Positions 58,606 to 64,000 of a stretch of DNA of 64,000 bases are shown in pieces. Source of the stretch: CALDSL01 sp039810245 (GTDB lineage Bacteria > Chloroflexota > Anaerolineae > Anaerolineales > Anaerolineaceae). Position numbers and translations under genes: made by a program. The notes beneath the pieces are model-generated. The model ran no database searches, was not told where the DNA came from, and saw nothing but the letters and a program-made list of their open reading frames with translations. The stretch spans positions 17,028-81,027 of the forward strand of contig JBDHWQ010000017.1 in the NCBI GenBank assembly GCA_039810245.1, written 5' to 3'. Numbering within the stretch: position 1 is the stretch's first letter; the number at the start of each line of letters is the position of its first letter.

Positions 58606-60218
58606 TCCGCCGCGGCTTTAAGCCGCAGCAGCAAGCCTTCATTGGGACGCAGCGCCAGGCGCGCCAGGTCACGCGGGCCGCCTGCGTCCATGTACGTTGT
58701 CAGGCGTAAATCCGCGCTGCCCAGGTCTGGCAGCGCGATTTCGCGCTCTTCGGCGCTGAAATTGAGCGTCACCAACCAGCGCTCGCCATCCAGCTCGCGC
58801 AGGTAGGCGTAGCAGCCGGCAGCGGGCACGTCCAGGGCGCGGTAGCGGCCGGCGTGCAGCGCGGGCGAGCCGCGGCGCAGCGCCAGCAGCGCCCGGTACA
58901 GGTTGAGGATCGAGCGCGGATCGGCGCTCTGCGCCTGCACGTTGCGCTTGTGGTAGTCGGCGCTGACCGGCAGCCAGGGCGCCACGCTGGAAAAGCCGGC
59001 ATGGGGCGCATCGCTCCACTGCATGGGGGTACGCGCCACGTCGCGCGTGCGCTCCGGCCCCAGGTTGATGCCCTGCGGGTCCTGGATCTGGTGCGGGGCA
59101 ATGGCGCCGTTCTCCAGACCCAGTTCATCGCCGTAGTACAGGGTGGGCGTGCCGCGCAGGGTAAGCAGCAGCATGGCGGCCACGCGCGCCTGCGCCACGC
59201 CAAAGCGCGATGCCAGGCGCGGCACATCGTGGTTACCGAGCACGTAGTTGGGCCAGGCAAAAGGCGGCAGAGCGGCTTCGAGCGCATCCACTGAGGCGCG
59301 CACCTCGGCGGCGTTCCACGGCTGCCAAATCAGGCGGAAGTTGAAGGGCAGGTGCAGGCCTTCGCCGCTGAGGCCATAGTAGCGCACCCAGCGTGGCAGA
59401 TCGTACCAGATTTCGCCGATGCCCACGCGCTCACCGTAGGAGTCGAGCAGACGGCGCATCTCGGTGATGATCTCCTGCACCTCGTCCAGATCCTGGTTGT
59501 AGACGTTCACCTGGCGGCTGACCAGGTCGTTAGGGTGCAGCATGGCCGGGGCGTGCGGGTTGGGCGGGTTATCGCGGAAATCGGGGTCTTTGAGGATCAT
59601 GCCAACCACGTCCATGCGGAAGCCGTCCACGCCGCGCTCCAGCCAGTAGCGCAGCACATCCAGCATGGCGGCGCGCACGGCGGGGTTGCGCCAGTTGAGG
59701 TCGGGCTGCTCTGTGAGGAAGTGGTGGAAGTAGTATTGAGCGGTGGTGGAGTCCCACGTCCAGGCCGGGCCGCCGAAGGTGGAACCCCAGTTATTGGGCG
59801 GTGAACCGTCCGGTTTCGCATCCCGCCAGATGTACCAGTCGCGTTTGGGGTTGTCGTGGCTGGAACGCGATTCGAGGAACCAGGGGTGCTGGTCGGACGT
59901 GTGGTTGGGGACGTAGTCGATGATGACCTTCATCCCGCGCGCGTGCGCGGCAGCCAGCAGGGCGTCGAAGTCGGCCAGCGTGCCGAACAGCGGGTGGACG
60001 CCGGTATAGTCGGCGACGTCGTAGCCGAAGTCTTTCATCGGCGAGGGGTAGAACGGGCTGAGCCACAGAGCATCGACGCCCAGGCTGTCGAGGTAGTCGA
60101 GGCGCTGCAGTACGCCGGGCAGGTCGCCCACGCCGTCGGCATTCGTGTCTTGAAACGAGCGCGGGTAAATCTGGTAGGTGACGCCGGTTTGCCACCAGGG
60201 GAGGGGAGAATTGGGCAT
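58602..60218 (-). CDS. GH13 alpha-glucosidase (oligo-1,6-glucosidase-like)
   Basis: The ATG at 60218 is best spaced from AAGGAG; TTG 60224 and ATG 60221 are alternatives. The 538-residue enzyme has the GH13 blocks in order: VTYQIYPRSFQDTNADGVGD, DYVPNHTSDQHPWF, VDGFRMDVVGMI (Asp nucleophile), VGIGEIWYD (Glu acid/base) and YVLGNHDVPR (third Asp). These and the length fit GH13 subfamilies with alpha-1,4/1,6-glucosidase or related activity. It lacks a signal peptide, so it acts in the cytoplasm on imported or storage oligosaccharides. Its promoter region is shared with a divergent LuxR-type regulator. Confidence 0.93.
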   Translation of the reverse strand: MPNSPLPWWQTGVTYQIYPRSFQDTNADGVGDLPGVLQRLDYLDSLGVDALWLSPFYPSPMKDFGYDVADYTGVHPLFGTLADFDALLAAAHARGMKVIIDYVPNHTSDQHPWFLESRSSHDNPKRDWYIWRDAKPDGSPPNNWGSTFGGPAWTWDSTTAQYYFHHFLTEQPDLNWRNPAVRAAMLDVLRYWLERGVDGFRMDVVGMILKDPDFRDNPPNPHAPAMLHPNDLVSRQVNVYNQDLDEVQEIITEMRRLLDSYGERVGIGEIWYDLPRWVRYYGLSGEGLHLPFNFRLIWQPWNAAEVRASVDALEAALPPFAWPNYVLGNHDVPRLASRFGVAQARVAAMLLLTLRGTPTLYYGDELGLENGAIAPHQIQDPQGINLGPERTRDVARTPMQWSDAPHAGFSSVAPWLPVSADYHKRNVQAQSADPRSILNLYRALLALRRGSPALHAGRYRALDVPAAGCYAYLRELDGERWLVTLNFSAEEREIALPDLGSADLRLTTYMDAGGPRDLARLALRPNEGLLLRLKAAAD

Positions 60219-60257
60219 CATCAACTCCTTTCTTGTCCCTCGCGTTTGGATTATCTT

Positions 60258-60345
60258 CCCCTGTATTCTACGTCGTTTGGCATATTGACAGCCACGGAAA
60301 ATCGTAGATAATAAAATAGAACAAGATTTCTACATAATACAGGGG
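60258..60345. promoter_or_regulatory. Divergent control region with inverted CCCCTGTATT/AATACAGGGG operators
   Basis: Two 10-bp arms (60258-60267 and 60336-60345) are in inverted order. They flank TTGACA (60285-60290) and GATAAT (60307-60312), the promoter of the LuxR-type gene. The 68-bp gap between the arms is compatible with looping. The same region would hold the alpha-glucosidase promoter (TAGAAT on the minus strand, 60270-60265). Confidence 0.5.
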
Positions 60346-60392
60346 CGCAGGCACAGGGTCGATGGTGGCGAGCGCGGGATGCGAGGAACCTG

Positions 60393-60842
60393 ATGGCGCG
60401 GCTGGTATTTTTACCCAATGAGGATACGGTGCTGCTGCTGCAATCCGAGCTGGGGGCGGATGCGCTGGTACAGGCGGTGCTGGAAGGGCGCTGGACGCCG
60501 CCAGCGCTGTATGATGCGCGCCCGCGGCCGGCGTTCCGCGCGGTACGGCTGGGCAGCTTTGTGATCGTAGCGCCGCTGGAGCCGCTGGCGGCAGATGGCG
60601 CGAGCGGTGACGACGAGGGCGCGCCGCTGCGCCTCTCGACGCGCCAGGCGGACGTGCTGCAGGGGCTGTGCGAAGGTCTGACCGATAAGGAGATTGCCGC
60701 GCGGCTGGGGGTGAGCGCGCACACGGTCACCAATCACATCGGCATCATCAAGGCGCGGCTGGGCACGCGCACGCGCGCGGAGTCGGTGCATCGCGCCATG
60801 GCGTTAGGGCTGATCAAAATGAAAAAGCGCGAGCCGGGGTAG
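60393..60842 (+). CDS. LuxR-type HTH transcription regulator without receiver domain
   Basis: The 149-residue protein has an N-terminal alpha/beta stretch of about 75 residues (VFLPNEDTVLLLQSELGADA). An acidic linker follows, then a LuxR HTH at about residues 80-140 with LSTRQADVLQGLCEGLTDKE and AARLGVSAHTVTNHIGIIKA. No phosphorylatable receiver or ligand-binding domain is recognised, so its input is unknown. It is divergent from the alpha-glucosidase, and inverted repeats flank its promoter, so it may control both genes. The start has GAGGAA upstream. Confidence 0.88.
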   Translation: MARLVFLPNEDTVLLLQSELGADALVQAVLEGRWTPPALYDARPRPAFRAVRLGSFVIVAPLEPLAADGASGDDEGAPLRLSTRQADVLQGLCEGLTDKEIAARLGVSAHTVTNHIGIIKARLGTRTRAESVHRAMALGLIKMKKREPG

Positions 60843-60864
60843 GTAGATTGCGACGATTTCCCTA

Positions 60865-60907
60865 TTGGAAACAACCCTCTTCGACAGGCGCAGGGGAAGA
60901 TTTCCAA
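60865..60907. terminator. Weak stem-loop between convergent LuxR and flavoprotein genes
   Basis: TTGGAAA (60865-60871) and TTTCCAA (60901-60907) form outer arms, with a possible inner CCCT/AGGG pairing. The stem is interrupted and no T-run is obvious. Confidence 0.3.
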
Positions 60908-60923
60908 CAAGGTGCAGCCGTTC

Positions 60924-61295
60924 TTACCAGTTTACCCAGCGCTCGGGGATAACTTCGTACATCTGGGTGTAATGCTCTTCGGTGCTCAGGTTCCACTCGT
61001 ACTTGCGGAAGAACGCGTCGGCCACCTCGGTGGTGGGCGCGTCCATTTCGCGCGTGCTGCATTCGCACACCACCGGGTCAGAGCCATCTTCCAGCGCAAC
61101 GATGACGCGCGGGTTGTGGCGCATGTTGTTGGCTTTCTCGCTGTTGGGGCCGGTGCTGATATAGAAGCGGCCATTCTGCCACACATACCACATCGGCACC
61201 AGGTGGGGCAGGTTTTCGGGGCGCACGCTGGCCAGCCAGATGACTTTGCTGGTTTCTAGCCGCTGGATGGTCTCGGGAGAAAGTTCGTCGGTCAT
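60924..61295 (-). CDS. Pyridoxamine 5'-phosphate oxidase-fold flavoprotein
   Basis: The ATG at 61295 is 7 nt from AGGAG; the longer start is too close to it. The 123-residue protein is a split-barrel FMN/F420-binding fold: VIWLASVRPENLPHLVPMWY, FYISTGPNSEKANNM and PRVIVALEDGSDPVVCE. Proteins of this size in the group reduce or oxidise diverse small molecules or bind heme, and F420-dependent members are common in actinobacteria and Chloroflexota. The substrate is not deducible. It converges on the LuxR gene. Confidence 0.87.
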   Translation of the reverse strand: MTDELSPETIQRLETSKVIWLASVRPENLPHLVPMWYVWQNGRFYISTGPNSEKANNMRHNPRVIVALEDGSDPVVCECSTREMDAPTTEVADAFFRKYEWNLSTEEHYTQMYEVIPERWVNW

Positions 61296-61465
61296 GGGCA
61301 TTCTCCTAAATCGAATTTCCTGTTTGCGCGTATGCTGTGCGTATCACGAAGCACCCTTCGACAAGCTCACGTCATCTTGCGCTTTCCCGGTGTCTTTCCG
61401 GGAATGTCATAATGCGAGGGTACTTCTTCTCTGGACGCTCTGTTCAAGTGTAGCATACTCGCGCG

Positions 61466-61900
61466 TCAACGCGAGATCAGGTACGCGCCGGCGACGAGCA
61501 CCAGCACGCCCAGCAGGCGCTGCACGTCCACCGGGCGGGGGGTAACACCCAATAGCCCGTAATGGTCAATGGCCACGCCGATGGCAAGCTGTCCAATGAT
61601 CACCAGGGTGATCATCATGGCGCCACCCAGGCGCGGCAGGGTGACGGTGACGGTCAGGAACAGCACCAGCCCCAGCGTCCCGGCAAACAGCATGTACCAC
61701 GGCAGCGTGGTCCAGGCGCGGATGCCCTCACCGCGGCGGATGAGCAGCAGGGCGGTGGTGACGATCAGCCCGCCCAGGTGGATGATAAAGCTGCTGGCGG
61801 TGGCGCCGATGCGCTGCCCCATGGCCCCGGCGATAGGGGATTGGAACCCGACGGCTGCGCCGCCAATCAGACCGATAAGGATGACGAGCCAGAGGGCCAT
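61466..61900 (-). CDS. DMT/YdcZ (DUF606) family small transporter
   Basis: The 144-residue protein has five hydrophobic segments: LVILIGLIGGAAVGFQSPIA, FIIHLGGLIVTTALLLI, YMLFAGTLGLVLFLTVTVTL, MMITLVIIGQLAIGVAID and the C-terminal LLGVLVLVAGAYLI. This matches the half-size YdcZ/DUF606 group of the drug/metabolite transporter superfamily, which work as dimers. The start is after AGGAG. The substrate is unknown, and there is no partner gene beside it. The 164 bp downstream contain a fragment CCCTTCGACAAGCTCA (61349-61364) of a widespread intergenic element. Confidence 0.87.
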   Translation of the reverse strand: MALWLVILIGLIGGAAVGFQSPIAGAMGQRIGATASSFIIHLGGLIVTTALLLIRRGEGIRAWTTLPWYMLFAGTLGLVLFLTVTVTLPRLGGAMMITLVIIGQLAIGVAIDHYGLLGVTPRPVDVQRLLGVLVLVAGAYLISR

Positions 61901-62021
61901 GCGTGTACGCTCCTGTGAAGCTGTGAGATAGATGGGCTATCTTACCACGAATGCCCGGTGGAGCAGTTGCCAGCAAGGGGGCTTTCCGGGCGCAACCCGG
62001 GCTTGCGGAAGCGCACCAGGT

Positions 62022-62897
62022 TTATCCGTCCATCCCGGCGGCGCGGGCGCGGTCGAGCACACGCTCGGCGGCCTTTACCACCGGCATGTCTACCATCTTG
62101 CCGTCCAGGGTGAACGCGCCGGCGCCGGCTTCCTGGTGCTGCGCGGCGGCATCCACCACGCGGCGCGCGTGGGCGATGGCTTCGGCGCTGGGGCTGAAGG
62201 CGGTCTGCACCGGCTCCACCTGGCGCGGGTGGATGATCTGCTTGCCAGTGTAGGCCATGCGCGCGCCTTCTTCGCATTCCTGGCGCAGCCCGTCGATGTC
62301 GTGCAGGTCCATAAAGACCATATCCAGCGACTGCAGCCCGTAAGCCGCGGCGTGGGTGACCACGGCGCTGCGCGCGTAGAACACTTCCCAGCCGGCGCGG
62401 GTGCGCACCGCGCCAATGTCGCCGGCCAGGTCTTCGGCGCCAAAGATCAGCCCCTGCAAGCGCGGGCTGGCCTCGCAGATTTCCTTTAGGTTGACCACGC
62501 CGCGCGCGGTTTCGATCAGCGCCAGCAGGATGGTGGAGCCTTCGGGCTGGCCGTTGTCGCGCTCGGCCTGGGTGAGCTGGTAGTTGACCCAGCGGATGTA
62601 CTCGGCGTCGCCGACTTTGGGCAGCACCAGGCCGTCCGGCTTTGCGGGCAGCACGGCGCGCAGGTCGGCCTCTTCCATGCCCGACCCAACCGAGTTGATG
62701 CGCACCAGGCGCTCGGCGCGGCCAAAGTCGAGCGTGCGCAGCGCCTGGGCGATGGTGGCGCGGGCATCGTCTTTGCGGTTGAATGCCACCGCGTCTTCAA
62801 TATCCATACAGATGGTGTCCACGTTCAGGCCGATGGCTTTTTCGATCTTGTGCAGGTCGTCGCCGGGCATGTATAAGAGGGCTCTTCGAGCGCGCAT
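62022..62897 (-). CDS. HpcH/HpaI aldolase-citrate lyase beta-like CoA ester lyase
   Basis: The 291-residue TIM-barrel enzyme has RRALLYMPGDDLHKIEKA, CMDIEDAVAFNRKDDAR (Mg-binding acid), RINSVGSGMEEADL, LIFGAEDLAGDIGAVRTR and GKQIIHPRQVEPVQTAFSP. The group cleaves (methyl)malyl-CoA or citramalyl-CoA. A MaoC-type hydratase lies just upstream, which suggests mesaconyl-CoA or a similar enoyl-CoA is hydrated first. The start has AAGGAGA. An inverted repeat (62932-62968) sits between this gene and the MaoC gene. Confidence 0.9.
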   Translation of the reverse strand: MRARRALLYMPGDDLHKIEKAIGLNVDTICMDIEDAVAFNRKDDARATIAQALRTLDFGRAERLVRINSVGSGMEEADLRAVLPAKPDGLVLPKVGDAEYIRWVNYQLTQAERDNGQPEGSTILLALIETARGVVNLKEICEASPRLQGLIFGAEDLAGDIGAVRTRAGWEVFYARSAVVTHAAAYGLQSLDMVFMDLHDIDGLRQECEEGARMAYTGKQIIHPRQVEPVQTAFSPSAEAIAHARRVVDAAAQHQEAGAGAFTLDGKMVDMPVVKAAERVLDRARAAGMDG

Positions 62898-62931
62898 AGG
62901 GGTCTCCTTATGGTAAACAGCGTTCTTGCAG

Positions 62932-62968
62932 GCAGTACCGTACGCTTCGACGGAGCTGAGTGTACTGC
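62932..62968. repeat. GCAGTAC/GTACTGC inverted repeat in an intercistronic gap
   Basis: 7-bp arms (62932-62938 and 62962-62968) enclose CTTCGACGGAGCTGAG, a degenerate form of the CTTCGACAAGCTCA-type element near 61350. It may be a remnant of that element or a processing hairpin between the MaoC and lyase genes. Confidence 0.4.
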
Positions 62969-62993
62969 ATACCTGGTGCTTTCGGAATTGGTA

Positions 62994-63443
62994 TTATGCT
63001 TTTTTCAGAAACATCACGGTGCGTTCCAGCTCGCACACCACGGTTCCGTCGGGCTTGCGGCCGGTGTGGCGCAGGCGCACGATGCCGCGGTCGGGTTTGG
63101 AGCTGGATTCACGCTTTTCCAGCACCTCGGTCTCCACGTAGACGGTATCGCCATGAAAGACGGGATAGGGGTGCTGGACGTGGTCATAGCCCAGGTTGGC
63201 GACCACCGTGCCTTCGGTCAGGTCACTCACGGTGAGGCCGACCACCAGCCCCATGGTGAAAATGCCATTGACGATGCGCCGACCGAACTGGGTGCGCGCG
63301 GCGAAGTCTTCGTTGAGGTGCAGGGGCTGGGTGTTCATCGTCAGGGCGCAAAACAGGGTGTTGTCCATCTCGGTAATCGTGCGCCCCTGCGCGTGGCGGA
63401 TCTTCTGTCCCACTTCCAGGTCTTCAAAGAACTTTCCGGGCAT
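62994..63443 (-). CDS. MaoC-like hydratase/dehydratase
   Basis: The 149-residue hot-dog protein has FEDLEVGQKIRHAQGRTITE with the catalytic Asp in EMDNTLFCALTMNTQPLHLN, then IVNGIFTMGLVVGLTVSD and VFHGDTVYVETEVLEKRESS. MaoC proteins hydrate enoyl-CoA esters, and in Chloroflexota related ones hydrate mesaconyl-CoA. The gene starts 9 bp after the biotin carrier stop with AAGGAGA, and the CoA lyase gene follows. The three genes probably form one operon of methyl-branched CoA metabolism. Confidence 0.92.
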   Translation of the reverse strand: MPGKFFEDLEVGQKIRHAQGRTITEMDNTLFCALTMNTQPLHLNEDFAARTQFGRRIVNGIFTMGLVVGLTVSDLTEGTVVANLGYDHVQHPYPVFHGDTVYVETEVLEKRESSSKPDRGIVRLRHTGRKPDGTVVCELERTVMFLKKA

Positions 63444-63452
63444 AGCGTCTCC

Positions 63453-63941
63453 TTAAGTTTCAATTTCCACCAATACCTGATCGCGCTCGACGGTCTGGTT
63501 TTCAGCGGCGAGCAGGCGCTGGATGGTTCCGTCCAGCGGGCTTTTGACGCGAATTTCCATCTTCATCGCTTCCAACAGCAGCAGGGTCTGGCCTTTTTCC
63601 ACCCGGTCGCCGGGCTGGACGAGCACGGCGCGCACCTGGGCCGGCATGGGGGCGCGCACGCTCTGGCTGCCGTCGCTCTCGGCGGCGCGGCCGGCGCGGT
63701 GCGGGATGGGTTTCTGCAGCCGGAAGGTGCAGCCGCCCATCGAGACCCAGGTGTCTGGCCCATCTACGGCCCAGTACAGGGTGACGCGGCGGCCATCGAG
63801 GCGCAGGGTGAGCTGGCCGGGCTGGTCTTCCAGCGTTTCCACGCTGTGGTCATCGCCATCCATCACGGCGCGCAGGCGGTCACCGTCCTGCTCGAGGGAG
63901 AAGGCGTAATTCTTGCCGTTGGCGGAGAACTGGTAGTGCAT
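63453..63941 (-). CDS. Biotin carboxyl carrier domain protein
   Basis: The 162-residue protein ends in a biotinyl domain (about residues 90-162) with LLLLEAMKMEIRVKSPLDG, the biotinylated lysine being in EAMKM. The N-terminal 85 residues are a beta-rich segment (MHYQFSANGKNYAFSLEQDG) with the character of the BT-like domain of acyl-CoA carboxylases. It should carry CO2 for propionyl-, acetyl- or methylcrotonyl-CoA carboxylation with a carboxylase encoded outside the window, probably just upstream. The start follows CAGGAAC. Confidence 0.9.
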   Translation of the reverse strand: MHYQFSANGKNYAFSLEQDGDRLRAVMDGDDHSVETLEDQPGQLTLRLDGRRVTLYWAVDGPDTWVSMGGCTFRLQKPIPHRAGRAAESDGSQSVRAPMPAQVRAVLVQPGDRVEKGQTLLLLEAMKMEIRVKSPLDGTIQRLLAAENQTVERDQVLVEIET

Positions 63942-64000
63942 AGGGTTCCTGATGTGCCTATTGAGTGGTTTTTTGGTTATAGTCGCGGCGGGCGGGGTTC
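63942..64000. other. Window end, upstream of the biotin carrier gene
   Basis: These 59 bases hold the ribosome site of the biotin carrier gene and no gene I can define. The upstream gene of the operon, likely a carboxylase subunit, would lie beyond the window. Confidence 0.4.

Noticed and set aside
61349..61364. CCCTTCGACAAGCTCA as part of a mobile element
   Set aside because: Only a fragment of a widespread intergenic sequence is present; no arms, ends or coding sequence accompany it.

Overview
The window looks like a high-GC chromosome segment from a member of the Chloroflexota, probably Anaerolineae. This is inferred from style, not from a marker gene: Thr/Pro-rich linkers on secreted proteins, many GTG/TTG starts, a large exopolysaccharide locus and a DUF697-type GTPase. 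No rRNA, tRNA, CRISPR array, transposase or integrase was seen.

From 1 to about 30.1 kb, all genes are on the + strand and build a surface polysaccharide. A 5' trio (acyl/AMP ligase fragment, AsnB-type amidotransferase, NadE-like PP-loop enzyme) precedes an O-acylation set (secreted SGNH-like protein, acyltransferase-3, second SGNH-like protein). Then come a Wzx-type flippase, four GT4 and three GT2 glycosyltransferases, a Wzy/WaaL-type polymerase or ligase, three consecutive polytopic GT-C-like proteins, a secreted PQQ-type propeller protein, a membrane-anchored sialidase-like protein, a Wzz/BY-kinase chain-length regulator and RmlC. Many junctions are ATGA overlaps, so translation is coupled. 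The locus ends at a perfect 25-bp bidirectional terminator. No initiating sugar-phosphate transferase and no rmlA/B/D are present in the window.

From 30.1 to 40.1 kb there is an ABC-2 exporter with a DUF697 GTPase, two tandem AI-2E/PerM-type proteins, a BrkB-type protein, a CBS-pair protein, a cold-shock protein with a textbook sigma-70 promoter, an orphan soluble histidine kinase, and a 42-residue cationic proline-rich microprotein with its own promoter and terminator. From 40.1 to 53.5 kb lie a secreted CAP protein, a HerA/FtsK-like ATPase coupled to a threonine synthase, a YcaQ/AlkX-type DNA glycosylase, a second sugar module (GT4 plus a glycosyltransferase-UDP-galactopyranose mutase fusion), a YtxH stress protein and a PIG-V-like mannosyltransferase.

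From 53.5 to 64 kb lie a membrane-anchored MutS-like ATPase coupled to a large membrane protein, a nitroreductase, a BON protein, a GH13 alpha-glucosidase divergent from a LuxR regulator, a PPOX-fold flavoprotein, a YdcZ-type transporter, and a CoA-metabolism operon (biotin carrier, MaoC hydratase, CitE-like lyase). A short near-palindrome with core GGGATTCC recurs in several promoter regions and may be an operator. Coordinates and motifs were read by eye; family names are from recognition of motifs and were not checked by database search.
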